This document shows, piece by piece, positions 16,446 to 25,733 of a DNA stretch of 53,486 nt (the stretch's first letter is position 1; each line of letters opens with the position of its first letter). Under the pieces are notes generated by a model, which did not search any database, had not been told where the DNA came from, and saw only the letters and a list, made by a program, of their open reading frames with translations. This DNA comes from Bacteroides nordii WAL 11050 = JCM 12987. GTDB taxonomy: Bacteria; Bacteroidota; Bacteroidia; Bacteroidales; Bacteroidaceae. The translations under genes were made by a program, and so were the position numbers. Location of the stretch: positions 1 to 53,486 of the forward strand of contig BAJA01000037.1 of assembly GCA_000613465.1 (NCBI GenBank), given 5' to 3'.

Positions 16446-17030
16446 TTATTTGATTAATTTTTCGGCTATTTCCTTGCCGGCTTCCAGTGCCTGGAGGTTC
16501 ATGTCTACGATGGCCTCTCCTTTGCGTTGGAATATCTCACGAATGCTGTCTTGTATTTTCTGGTAGTCGATGCCCAGGAATGGGATGGTGGCTCCCAGCA
16601 ATACGATGTTGGCTACGCGTGCCGAGCCTACTTCTTTGGCTACTTTGTCTACATTGAGCACTACTTTGTGGGGGAGTTTGCCGATTTCGGCCAGTACGTC
16701 TTCCTGTGCGGGATAGTTGGGGATGTTGACGAACGGTGTTTCGTTGGTCACCAACCAGCCTTCGGGGCTGAGGTAGGGCAGGTACCGTAGTCCTTCCATG
16801 GGTTCGAGTGAGATGATGAGGTCGCACTTTCCGGAGGGGATGAGGTCTGACGCAATGGGTTGGTCGCTGATGCGGAGGTTGGATTGTACGTCTCCTCCGC
16901 GCTGGCTCATGCCGTGTACTTCGGCTTGCTTCATGTATAGCCCGTCTTTCAGGGCTGCCTTACCGATGACTGTGGCGATTGACAGAATGCCCTGTCCGCC
17001 TACTCCTGATAGTATGATGTCTTTTTTCAT
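16446..17030 (-). CDS. iorB: indolepyruvate ferredoxin oxidoreductase beta subunit
   Basis: This protein of 194 residues has the gamma-type domain of 2-oxoacid:ferredoxin oxidoreductases: MKKDIILSGVGGQGILSIAT at the start and EVHGMSQRGGDVQSNLR at 37-53. With IorA it interconverts arylpyruvates and aryl-CoA using ferredoxin in the cytoplasm. It starts 26 nt after the iorA stop and is co-transcribed with it. Confidence 0.93.
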   Translation of the reverse strand: MKKDIILSGVGGQGILSIATVIGKAALKDGLYMKQAEVHGMSQRGGDVQSNLRISDQPIASDLIPSGKCDLIISLEPMEGLRYLPYLSPEGWLVTNETPFVNIPNYPAQEDVLAEIGKLPHKVVLNVDKVAKEVGSARVANIVLLGATIPFLGIDYQKIQDSIREIFQRKGEAIVDMNLQALEAGKEIAEKLIK

Positions 17031-17056
17031 GGCTTACTTGTTTCTTTTTTTACGTG

Positions 17057-18624
17057 CTAATGTTTGGATACACTCTCTGCGGGGGATGATGACTGACACG
17101 CGTGGTAGTTGAGTTCTTCGCGTAGGGTCTGTTTCATTTCTTCGTAGTTTTTTTTCAGCGGGGTCATCACACGGATGTGTGCGGGGTCAACTCCCAGTCC
17201 TGTGCAGATGGCTTCGATGCGTCCTGTTCCGGCAGAGTCTTGTCCACCGGTCATGGCGGTGGTTTCGTTGTCGGAGATGATGATGGTTACATCGGCATTT
17301 TCGTTGACGCAGTCCAGCAGTCCGGTCATGCCGGAGTGCGTGAAGGTGGAGTCGCCGATAACGGCTACGGCGGGGTAAAGTCCTCCGTCGGCAGCACCTT
17401 TGGCCATGGTGATGGAGGCGCCCATGTCTACGCAGGAGTTGATGGCGTTGAAGGGTGCGTTGGCTCCCAGTGTGTAGCAGCCGATGTCGCTGAATACTTT
17501 GTGTGTGGGGTATTCTTCGGTCAGCACCTGGGTGAGTGTGATGTACATGTCACGGTGTCCGCAACCTTCACACAGGGCGGGTGGGCGCATTTCGACTACG
17601 GAGGGTACGCTGAATTCGGATTTGTTTTCTTTGCCCACGGCACGTGCCACGGAGTCTGGGTTCAGTTCTCCATCTTGTGAGAGTGTGCCGTCGAGGCGTC
17701 CTTTTACTTTGAGTCCGATGCCAGATAGCCTTTGAGTTGTTTTTCGACGAAAGGCTGGCCGTCTTCGAGGACGAGTATTTCGTCACAGGCTTCTATGAGC
17801 TGCATCAGTTGTTTTTTGGGGAGTGGGTATTGGCCTATTTTGAGTACGGGGTATTCGCAACCTTCCGGATAGTTTTCCATGAGGTAGTTGTAGCCGATAC
17901 CGCAGGCGATGATGCCCAGTTTTTTGTTGGGGCCGTCGGTGTATTTGTTGTAGGGTGATGCTTCGGAAGCGCGGATAAATTCGTCCTGGCGGGCCAGCAG
18001 TGCTTTGTAGCGTTTGCGTGCATTGCCGGGCAGGAGGATAAACTGGCGGGGATCTTCGGCAAAGGCGATTTCGTTTTGTGGTTTTTGCGGTTTCTGTTCT
18101 ACGCCGGAACGTGAGTGTGCCAGGCGGGTTACCATGCGCAGCAACAGGGGTTCGCCGGTTTTTTCGGAGAATTCAAATCCATTGTACACCATGTCGTAGG
18201 CTTCCTGCTGGTTGCTGGGTTCGTACATCGGGATGAGCGAGAAGTCGCCATAGAAGCGGCTGTCTTGTTCGTTCTGTGAGGAGTGCATGCTGGGATCGTC
18301 GGCGGCTACTACGATCAGGCCACCTTTTACGCCGGTGATGGCTGAGTTGATGAAGCAGTCGGCAGCTACGTTCATGCCTACGTGTTTCATGCAGACGAGT
18401 GCGCGTTTGCCAACGAAGGACATGCCCAAGGCGGCCTCCATGGCTGTTTTTTCGTTGGCTGCCCAGCGGTTGTGTATGTTTCTTTCACTCGTAATGGGAG
18501 ACATCTGGATGTATTCCGTTATCTCGGTTGAAGGGGTGCCCGGATAGGCGTACGCGCCTGAGAGTCCGGCATCCAGTGCAGCTTGTGCAATGGCTTCGTC
18601 GCCAAGTAAGAGTTGCTTGCTCAT
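17057..18624 (-). CDS. iorA: indolepyruvate ferredoxin oxidoreductase alpha subunit, frameshifted
   Basis: This is the catalytic ThDP subunit. The N-terminal half (from 18624, MSKQLLLGDEAIAQAALDAG) carries the pyrimidine-type domain with SGAYAYPGTPSTEITEY. The C-terminal half carries the ThDP motif GDSTFTHSGMTGLLDC...IISDN and the Cys motif LCEGCGHRDMY. The first frame stops at 17704; adding one C near 17715-17722 (coding GGCATC to GGCCATC) gives YLAIGLKVKGRLDGTLSQDG and about 522 residues. IorA proteins often end in ferredoxin-like clusters; here the protein stops after the ThDP domain (PAESVSKH), so no C-terminal Cys clusters are seen. The operon is iorA-iorB-paaK. Confidence 0.9.
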
Positions 18625-18667
18625 ATCTTTGTTTTTTAATTAGTGTTAGTCACGGTTATTTTTATTT

Positions 18668-18824
18668 AGTAGTCAGGTAGTTAAGTAAGTAGTAAAGCGA
18701 GTAGTTAAGTAGTTAAGCAGTCAAGTAGTTAAGTAGAAATGTTTCATTTTATCTATTCTACTTGCTACTTGACTACTTGACTACTTAACTACTTACTTTA
18801 CTACTCGCTTGCCTACTTCTAGTC
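18668..18824. repeat. large inverted repeat of AGTAGTTA-type units
   Basis: The left arm consists of variants of AGTAGTTA/AGTAGTCA (18668 to about 18735). The right arm (about 18756-18824) is close to its reverse complement. It lies between the convergently abutting ends of iorA's upstream region and mltG's downstream region, where it could stop readthrough from mltG into iorA. Confidence 0.75.
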
Positions 18825-18864
18825 TTTGGCAAAGATACATTTTTACGGTCATTTTATCACAGAA

Positions 18865-19902
18865 TTACTTGAAAATCTTTCTTTCGTTCAGTGCTTTCCA
18901 GTATTTTCTGGCATTTGCCATGTGGTCGGTATAGTTGGATGCAAAGTTGTGGGTGCCCGAGAAATCTTCTTTGGCACACATGTACAGGTAGTTGTGGCGG
19001 GTGTAGTTGAGCACGCTGTCTATGCCTTTGGCTGAGGGGATGCGTATCGGTCCGGGAGGGAGCCCGGTGTTGGTATAGGTGTTGTAGGGCGATTCTACGC
19101 GCAGGTTTTCGTTGGAGATTCTTCTCAGTCCGAAGTCTTGCAGGGCAAATTTGATGGTAGGGTCTGCCTGAAGGGGCATTCCGGTGTGCAGGCGGTTGAT
19201 GTAGAGTCCGGCTACGGTGGGTTTTTCGGCGTTGTTGTTCGTCTCTTCTTCCACAATGGAGGCGAGGGTGCACACCTCTTCGGGGCTCATGCCGATGGCC
19301 TGGGCTTTGGCGAGGCGTTCGGCGTTCCAGAATTTCCGGTGTTCCTTCTGCATGCGTTCAAAGAAATCGTCGGCGCTCATGTCCCAGTACACTTGGTAGG
19401 TTTCGGGGATGAAGAGGCAGGGCATGGTTTCGGGGTTGTAACCCAGTTGCTGCTGGAAGGCGGGGTCGAAAAGGGGGGCAGCTATTTCGGCAGAGTCTAT
19501 CATGAGTTGGCGGGCTACGCTGCGTGCCAGGCGGTCGAGGGTACGAACGCTGCCGATGGTGAGGTTGATGGGCTCCTGATAGCCGCGGGAGAGGCGGCTG
19601 TAGACGTGGTAGGCGTTGTCGCCGGGGCGAATGGGGTATCGTCCGGTGTGGATTGTTTTTTCGAGTTGCCGGTATTTGGCCAGCCAGCGGAATCCGGTGA
19701 GGGTGGTGGGATGGCCGTAGGTTTTCACCTTATTATATATGGAGTCGGCTGTGTCGTCGCGGTCGATGTATACGTAGACGGTGCGGGCCGGATGAAACTG
19801 TGGATACAGAAGGTAATAATAAACGATTCCGGCAGCTGTTGCGCAGGCGATAAGGAGGATGGCCAGGAGGCTGATGAGGATTTTTTTCTTTTTCTTTTCC
19901 AT
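18865..19902 (-). CDS. mltG: endolytic murein transglycosylase MltG
   Basis: This protein of 345 residues cleaves nascent peptidoglycan strands at the inner membrane. One TM segment lies at residues 8-31, followed by a periplasmic YceG domain. The catalytic Glu lies in LASIVEEETNNNAEKPTVAG (about E218-E220). Downstream are ADPTIKFAL and SPYNTYTNTGLPPGPI, family hallmarks. The upstream and downstream spacers are both repeat-rich, and it appears to be monocistronic. Confidence 0.94.
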   Translation of the reverse strand: MEKKKKKILISLLAILLIACATAAGIVYYYLLYPQFHPARTVYVYIDRDDTADSIYNKVKTYGHPTTLTGFRWLAKYRQLEKTIHTGRYPIRPGDNAYHVYSRLSRGYQEPINLTIGSVRTLDRLARSVARQLMIDSAEIAAPLFDPAFQQQLGYNPETMPCLFIPETYQVYWDMSADDFFERMQKEHRKFWNAERLAKAQAIGMSPEEVCTLASIVEEETNNNAEKPTVAGLYINRLHTGMPLQADPTIKFALQDFGLRRISNENLRVESPYNTYTNTGLPPGPIRIPSAKGIDSVLNYTRHNYLYMCAKEDFSGTHNFASNYTDHMANARKYWKALNERKIFK

Positions 19903-20015
19903 AGGGAATGTTGACGTTATAAAAACGGGTCAAAGGTAACAAGAATCCGAGTAATTCCGGAGGTTTTGCAGGGGAAATATTTGGAGGGGAGGAGCGGAAT
20001 TTGTAGAAAATAGGC

Positions 20016-20069
20016 AAGGCGTTGGCTGCATGGAGGGAAGGCGTTGGTAGATGGAGGCAAGGCGTTGAC
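20016..20069. repeat. short tandem repeat, unit 21-22 bp
   Basis: Two and a half copies of a unit beginning AAGGCGTTGG and containing ATGGAGG start at 20016, 20038 and 20059. They lie just outside the long dispersed hairpin. Confidence 0.6.
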
Positions 20070-20071
20070 GT

Positions 20072-20416
20072 TTTCACCACGGAGGACACAGAGTTTTTTA
20101 GATCTTTGATGAAACGCAGATAAATAATGAGCATATTGGCAAATTATTCATACTTCACCACAGAGTGACACAGAGTTCTTTAATCTTTATTGAAACGCAG
20201 ATAAACGCAGATTTTCGCAAAGGGGAACAAATGTATGATAAAGAACTACAGTCTTTTAATCTGCGTTTTATCAGATAAATACCACTCTGTGGAACTCTGT
20301 GTTACTCTGTGGTGAAATACTATTTATTTTTTCCCTTTTGCGAAAATCTGCGTTTATCCGCGTTTCATCAAAGATCTAAAAAACTCTGTGTCCTCCGTGT
20401 CCTCTGTGGTGAAATA
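20072..20416. repeat. nested dispersed inverted repeat (CACAGAGT family)
   Basis: The outer arms are TTCACCACGGAGGACACAGA near 20073 and its near-complement ending at about 20415. The inner arms begin TTCACCACAGAGTGACACAG near 20153 and end near 20317. Each arm combines an ACACAGAGTT part with an AAACGCAGATAAACGCAGA part. A second copy of the family occupies 36403-36572. It lies between mltG and the nuclease gene and has no coding content. Confidence 0.8.
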
Positions 20417-20425
20417 CACTTGAAA

Positions 20426-21400
20426 CTATTTCCACAGCCTGATATCCGCTTTTGCCTCTATGCTATCTTCCAGTTCATCGGGTAGCGGGGCAAAGAAGTC
20501 CATCCCCGTCAGCGTTTCGATGCTATCTACGCTTACGACGTAGGTGCCCAGAGGTTCTACCGAACGTTCATTGTCGAAAAGGAAGCCGATGGCCCGGGGA
20601 TTGTCGACGAAAGGCGAGAGAATCACTTTGAAGAATTTCTGTGGCACAACCACTCGGTTTTTCCCTATTTTCTGTGCAGAATCCTCTACGATGGGGCCGC
20701 AGATGATAATGATGGCACTGTCGGCTATGGCCCAGTCGCGTATCTTTTCTTCGAGGTCTTTCCATTTCCGCCTGTTCAGTTCGGGGTGTTGCGGGCACAT
20801 GTTGCTGAAGTAAAACGACTCCTTCATGGCCGTTACGCTCCATTTCATATCGGCAGCCGGGGCCATGTGCCCCTTGTCGTAGCCAGAGCGGGTGTAATCT
20901 GCATTGGTGGCGATGCCCCCCTTCACCTGTGGGTCGGCAATGAAGCGGTCGGTTCTTTGGGCGTTGCCCTGCGTTTCCTGGCGGGTAAGTTCGTAAGTTA
21001 CCCAGTTGGGCAGTCGCAGGTTTTCATTATAAGATACGGTATATCCGGTGTGACGGATGATCTGTCCCTTTCTGGGGGCGGTCATTACCGGGATTTCCAG
21101 TTCCTCGGCTGTGGGGATTTTCTGCTTCTGGGGAATTGAAGCTTTTGAATCTTTATTTAAAGAAGCTTCTGTTTTTTTACCAATAGGTTCTGGTAAGTCT
21201 TTGTAGATAGCTCTTTGGGGGTTATTTACTGCGACAATAGGTTGTAGCGTTTTATTATTGTCGTTGTCTTTTGCTTCAGATTGTTGTATGTAGAGATACA
21301 GTCCATAAAAAAGTGGTATTAAAGCGATGAAAATGATGATGCAGCCTAACTTGAGTTTGTTCTGAGGCTTTCTTTTTTTTAAGGATTTTCTTCCACTCAC
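20426..21400 (-). CDS. membrane-anchored DNA/RNA non-specific endonuclease (NUC family)
   Basis: This protein of 324 residues has a basic N-terminus, one TM segment at about 17-38, a low-complexity linker to about residue 100, then a beta-beta-alpha-metal nuclease domain. The active-site motif is YDKGHMAPAADM (DKGH at 175-178, His178 as base; the family consensus is DRGH), followed by FYFSNMCPQ with metal ligand Asn200. The nuclease domain is expected in the periplasm, where such enzymes degrade DNA or RNA for nutrients or defence. No partner immunity gene is adjacent. The Lys in DKGH instead of Arg is common in bacterial members. Confidence 0.88.
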   Translation of the reverse strand: MSGRKSLKKRKPQNKLKLGCIIIFIALIPLFYGLYLYIQQSEAKDNDNNKTLQPIVAVNNPQRAIYKDLPEPIGKKTEASLNKDSKASIPQKQKIPTAEELEIPVMTAPRKGQIIRHTGYTVSYNENLRLPNWVTYELTRQETQGNAQRTDRFIADPQVKGGIATNADYTRSGYDKGHMAPAADMKWSVTAMKESFYFSNMCPQHPELNRRKWKDLEEKIRDWAIADSAIIIICGPIVEDSAQKIGKNRVVVPQKFFKVILSPFVDNPRAIGFLFDNERSVEPLGTYVVSVDSIETLTGMDFFAPLPDELEDSIEAKADIRLWK

Positions 21401-21465
21401 GATATAATATTTAAGAATTATATATCCTGTCTCTATTTAAAAAAAAGAGACAGTTAGAAATAAAC

Positions 21466-21499
21466 AAAGCGCTGACTATATTTTTATAATCAGCGCTTT
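21466..21499 (-). terminator. terminator of the tRNA-Thr transcript
   Basis: AAAGCGCTGA (21466-21475) pairs perfectly with TCAGCGCTTT (21490-21499), located just after the 3' end of the leftward tRNA and followed in that direction by T-rich sequence. Confidence 0.75.
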
Positions 21500-21507
21500 T
21501 ATAAATG

Positions 21508-21580
<73 letters not shown>

Positions 21581-21599
21581 AGGACTCGTTTACGGCGTG

Positions 21600-21607
21600 C
21601 AAAATTA
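21600..21607 (-). promoter_or_regulatory. tRNA-Thr promoter -7 element (TAATTTTG)
   Basis: On the minus strand TAATTTTG lies 19 bases before the tRNA 5' end and matches TAnnTTTG. Confidence 0.5.
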
Positions 21608-22117
21608 CAGCTTTATTTGAAAAAACAAAAAGAAAGCTAATCTTTTTTTGATAATAATTATTATAGTGTATTTGTAGTCACTATAAAATCTGGTTTCGGC
21701 GATTAGTTTTACATTTCTAATATCGATAAAATATAGGTAGAAGGGAGGAAGTTAATGGGAAAATTTGGTATAAACAGGGCTATGTAGATAAAATAGAATT
21801 TACAATATTATGAAATATAGGAGAGCAATAAGACTTAATGTTAAATGTCAAAGAAAATATTTGTTTTGCTAACTCAGAAAAAAAAGCTGATATAAAAATA
21901 ACTGAAAGATAGTGATTGTATGGAAGATTTAAGTTGCCTAACAATTGTTTTACTTTAATATAATGTTGATTTTCTGTGGATTGATAGTTGCTAGAAAAAG
22001 ACTTTTATCTTTATGGATCAAGATTTCATTATGTACTATTTTTGGACATATTTACTCGTTTTAGGTATTTTCAGAAACTTCGGAATGAAATAAATGTATA
22101 TTATGAAAATAATGTAT
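21608..22117. other. AT-rich intergenic region without a recognised gene
   Basis: About 510 bases of strongly AT-rich sequence lie between the tRNA and the export operon. I see no ORF with coding character and no paired inverted repeats of the kind that flank invertible capsule promoters. A long 5' leader or upstream control region for the polysaccharide cassette is possible. Confidence 0.5.
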
Positions 22118-22125
22118 TATATTTG
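22118..22125 (+). promoter_or_regulatory. promoter -7 element of the export operon (TATATTTG)
   Basis: TATATTTG lies 48 bases before the ATG at 22174. The -33 region is poor (TTATGAAAA). Confidence 0.5.
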
Positions 22126-22173
22126 CGCCCGATTTAAAGAAGAAACTCAAAAAAAGATTTATCAGAATATCTT

Positions 22174-24600
22174 ATGCGTAGATTTATCACACTGTTCTTT
22201 TTAACGTTTACTTTGACTGGGGCAGTAATGGCACAAATGTCCGATGATCAAGTAATTCAGTATGTGAAAGATGGACAAAAATCGGGAAAGAGTCAAAAGC
22301 AGCTTATAACAGAATTGACTGCACGAGGCGTAACCAAACAACAGGCTGAACGAATAAAAGAACGATACGAAGAGGGCCAAGGAGCCGATGTTGCCGTTGT
22401 AGATCAAAGTGTTGCATCACAACAAAGAGAAAGGAGGCAGGATGCTTCTGATGAAGTGACAGCCGGAACATTTGATGTTATTAGTACAGAAGTGAGTGAC
22501 CCTACTACTGAAGGTACAGCTGCTGCAGCTCGTTTGGTGTTTGGTCGCAATATCTTTAATAGCCGGAATTTGACATTTGAACCTAATGTCAATATGGCTA
22601 CTCCGCCTAATTATCGTTTGGGTCCCGGCGATGAAGTTATTATTGATGTATGGGGAGCCAATGAGGCCAGTATGCGAAAGACCATTTCTCCGGAGGGAAA
22701 TATAATGGTTAATCTGTTAGGTCCGGTTTATTTGAATGGGATGACCGTTGCAGAAGCAAACAGCTTTCTCAAAAAAGAATTCAGCAAGATTTATTCACAG
22801 GTATCAGGTACCAATCCGGAATCTGAAGTACGACTGACGTTAGGACAGATACGCTCCATTCAAATTAATGTAATGGGTGAAGTTGCTGTCCCGGGTACTT
22901 ATATGCTATCCTCTTTATCTACGGTATTTCATGCGTTGTATCGTGCGGGAGGGGTCAACAATATCGGTAGTTTGCGTAGCATCAGAGTGATGCGTGGCAG
23001 TAACTGCATTGCCGATCTGGATGTATACGATTATATTTTAAAAGGAAAATTGTTAGATGATATTCGCCTGATGGAAGGGGATGTGATCATCGTTCCTCCT
23101 TATGAGAAGTTGGTTGATATATCGGGTAAGGTGAAACGTCCGATGTATTATGAAATGAAGAAGAACGAAACACTTGCTACTTTGATAAAGTATGCTGGTG
23201 GGTTCTCTGGTGATGCTTATACAAAAGGAGTCCGTCTGGTACGGCAGAGTGGACGTGAATACAAGCTGTTCAATATCGACGAAATGGATTATTCCGTATT
23301 TCATTTAGACGATGGTGACGCAGTGACTGTAGGTTCGATTCTGGATCGTTTTGAGAATCGTGTTGAAGTTCGCGGAGCTGTTTACCGTAGTGGTATGTAT
23401 GAGCTAAGTGGTAATATGAATACGGTGAAACAGCTGATCCAGAAAGCAGAAGGTTTGAAAGGTGATGCATTTTTGAATCGTGCACAATTATTCCGTGAAC
23501 ATGAAGATTTGACATTAGAAGTTATATCTATTGATTTGAAAGGTATGATGAATGGTTCGGTGGCCGATATTCCTCTTATTAAGAATGATGTATTGGTAAT
23601 CCCCAGTATCCATGAACTTCAGGAGCGTGGAGCATTTACGATTGGAGGACAGGTTGCGCGTCCCGGTACATATCCTTATGCAGAAAATACTACTTTGGAG
23701 GATCTTATTATACAAGCAGGTGGTTTGCTGGAAGCTGCATCTACAGTTAAAGTAGATATCTCCCGTCGTTTGAAAGATCCTAAGGGAATGACGTCTACCA
23801 GCCGTTTGGGTGAGGTATATACTTTCTCTGTAAAAGATGGCTATGTTGTTGACGGAACTCCCGGATTTGTGTTGGAGCCTTATGACGAAGTTATAGTACG
23901 TCGTAGTCCTGCTTATCAGGTGCAGCGTAAAGTCAGCGTTTCGGGTGAAGTTGTTTTTGATGGTGGATATACCCTGTTGAAGAAGAGTGAGCGCTTATCT
24001 GACTTGGTAGCCCGTTCGGGTGGTTTGACTGCTGATGCTTATGCAAAAGGGGCTCGTCTTATTCGTCGGATGAATGATGAAGAACGTGCTCTTCGCAGTG
24101 CTACTTTGCGTATGGCTATTCATAGTAGCGGTAAAGATTCCGTAGCTTTGGGAAGTCTGGCACTAAGCGAACAATATACGGTAGGTATTGAACTGGATAA
24201 AGCATTACAGAATCCGGGTTCTGATTATGATATGGTATTACGTGAGGGAGATCAGTTGATAATACCGGAATACTTGAGTACAGTCCGCATTAATGGTGAG
24301 GTGATGTATCCCAATACCGTATTATATAAGAAAGGAGCTAAGTTAGGACATTATATTGATCAGGCAGGTGGTTATGGAGCCCGAGCCAAGAAGAGTAAGG
24401 CTTATATTGTATATATGAATGGTACGGTGTCAAGGGTGAAACGTTTGCGTAAAGCGAAAGTAGAGCCGGGATGTGAAATTATTATTCCGACGAAACGTGA
24501 ACGTAAGCGTGTGGATATTGCACAGATTATCGGCTTGACTACCTCGGCTGCTTCAATCGGTACAATGGCAGCTACGGTTGCAAATTTATTGAAGAAATAA
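22174..24600 (+). CDS. polysaccharide export protein with SLBB repeats (Wza-like)
   Basis: This protein of 808 residues starts with signal peptide MRRFITLFFLTFTLTGAVMA. A Gln/Lys/Glu-rich helical segment follows (about 25-70), then the Poly_export domain (NYRLGPGDEVIIDVWGANE near 150) and a series of SLBB domains (for example GEVAVPGTYMLSSLSTVFHA, GQVARPGTYPYAENTTLEDL, GEVVFDGGYTLLKKSERLSD). A hydrophobic C-terminal segment ends ATVANLLKK. Wza-type proteins form the outer-membrane channel for capsule or exopolysaccharide. The added SLBB copies make it about twice the length of enterobacterial Wza, as is common in Bacteroidetes. It leads a four-gene cassette with Wzz, UpxY and a cupin. Confidence 0.9.
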   Translation: MRRFITLFFLTFTLTGAVMAQMSDDQVIQYVKDGQKSGKSQKQLITELTARGVTKQQAERIKERYEEGQGADVAVVDQSVASQQRERRQDASDEVTAGTFDVISTEVSDPTTEGTAAAARLVFGRNIFNSRNLTFEPNVNMATPPNYRLGPGDEVIIDVWGANEASMRKTISPEGNIMVNLLGPVYLNGMTVAEANSFLKKEFSKIYSQVSGTNPESEVRLTLGQIRSIQINVMGEVAVPGTYMLSSLSTVFHALYRAGGVNNIGSLRSIRVMRGSNCIADLDVYDYILKGKLLDDIRLMEGDVIIVPPYEKLVDISGKVKRPMYYEMKKNETLATLIKYAGGFSGDAYTKGVRLVRQSGREYKLFNIDEMDYSVFHLDDGDAVTVGSILDRFENRVEVRGAVYRSGMYELSGNMNTVKQLIQKAEGLKGDAFLNRAQLFREHEDLTLEVISIDLKGMMNGSVADIPLIKNDVLVIPSIHELQERGAFTIGGQVARPGTYPYAENTTLEDLIIQAGGLLEAASTVKVDISRRLKDPKGMTSTSRLGEVYTFSVKDGYVVDGTPGFVLEPYDEVIVRRSPAYQVQRKVSVSGEVVFDGGYTLLKKSERLSDLVARSGGLTADAYAKGARLIRRMNDEERALRSATLRMAIHSSGKDSVALGSLALSEQYTVGIELDKALQNPGSDYDMVLREGDQLIIPEYLSTVRINGEVMYPNTVLYKKGAKLGHYIDQAGGYGARAKKSKAYIVYMNGTVSRVKRLRKAKVEPGCEIIIPTKRERKRVDIAQIIGLTTSAASIGTMAATVANLLKK

Positions 24601-24621
24601 TATAAAAAAACCGTGGATAAC

Positions 24622-25733
24622 ATGAACGAAGAATTTGATAAAAATAAAATACCTCAGCCTGTTGAGGAGCAGGAAATAGATTTGATAGAGTTGGCCAAAA
24701 AGGTTTGGGCTAACCGTAAATTGGTTTTCAAAACTTGTGGAATTGCTGTAATAGTAGCACTTGTAGTTGCTTTTAGTATCCCTAAAGAGTATGCTACCAG
24801 TGTGACACTTGCTCCTGAGACAACAGGAAAATCAACAGGTGGGAGCATGGGAGCCTGGCTGCCATGGCAGGTGTTAACTTGGGTAATTCCGGAGGTGATG
24901 ATGCTCTTTTTCCAGAGTTATATCCGGATATTGTAAGTTCAACCCCTTTTCTGACGGAGTTGTTTGATGTAAAGGTAGAAGATCAAAAAGGTGAGTTAAA
25001 GATTCGGCTATACGACTATCTGGACGAACATCAGAGAAGTCCGTGGTGGGGGGCTATCGTGTCTGCGCCGTTTAAAGCTTTGGGGTGGGTGGTTTCTCTG
25101 TTTAAAGATGAGCCTACCGGGCAGGGAGATGGTAAAGTTAATCCATTTATGTTAACTAAAGATGAGGCTGCTATTGCCGATGCTTTGAGTAAGCGCATTT
25201 CTGTGTCTGTAGACAAAAAGACTGGAGTGACTACCCTGTCTGTTACTATGCAGGATCCGTTAATATCAGCTGCATTGACTGATACTGTGATGCGCCGTTT
25301 GCAGAATTATATTACAGATTATCGTACCAACAAGGCACGGCATGACCTGAAGTTTGCTGAAAAATTATATGATGAAGCCAAGGCTAACTATTATGCAGCA
25401 CAACAAAAGTATGCCCGGTATGCCGATGGTAATCAGAATATCGTTTTGCATAGTGTTCGTACAGAACAAGAGCGTTTGCAGAATGAGATGAGCCTTGCTT
25501 ATGGGGTATACAATCAGGTTGCTCAGCAATTGCAGATGGCCAAGGCTAAAGTACAGGAGATTACTCCTGTATATACAGTAGTACAACCAGCGACGGTGCC
25601 TTTAAAGCCCGCTAAACCAAATAAAATCATGATTCTTATTGGCTTTGTATTTCTGGCAGGCGTTGGTAGTGTGGGATGGATTCTTTTTGTTAAAGACTTA
25701 TTAAAGGGATGGAAACAACAAACAGAGAAATAG
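24622..25733 (+). CDS. wzz: Wzz-type polysaccharide chain-length determinant, frameshifted
   Basis: It starts MNEEFDKNKIPQPVEEQEID; the frame reaches a GTG at 24613, but the ATG is preferred. TM1 is at about 34-53 (VFKTCGIAVIVALVVAFSIP), with a periplasmic coiled domain between and TM2 near the C-terminus (IMILIGFVFLAGVGSVGWIL), after the Pro-rich TVPLKPAKPNK motif. That is the full Wzz layout. The frame breaks near 24846; restoring one G (ATGGGAG to ATGGGGAG) joins the frames as GSMGSLAAMAGVNLGNSGGD, giving about 370 residues. It regulates polymer length in the inner membrane. Its end overlaps upxY by 25 nt. Confidence 0.88.

Noticed and set aside
21581..22173. Invertible promoter upstream of the export operon
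   Set aside because: B. fragilis capsule promoters are flanked by inverted repeats. I found no matching pair around the -7 box at 22118, so there is no support for inversion.
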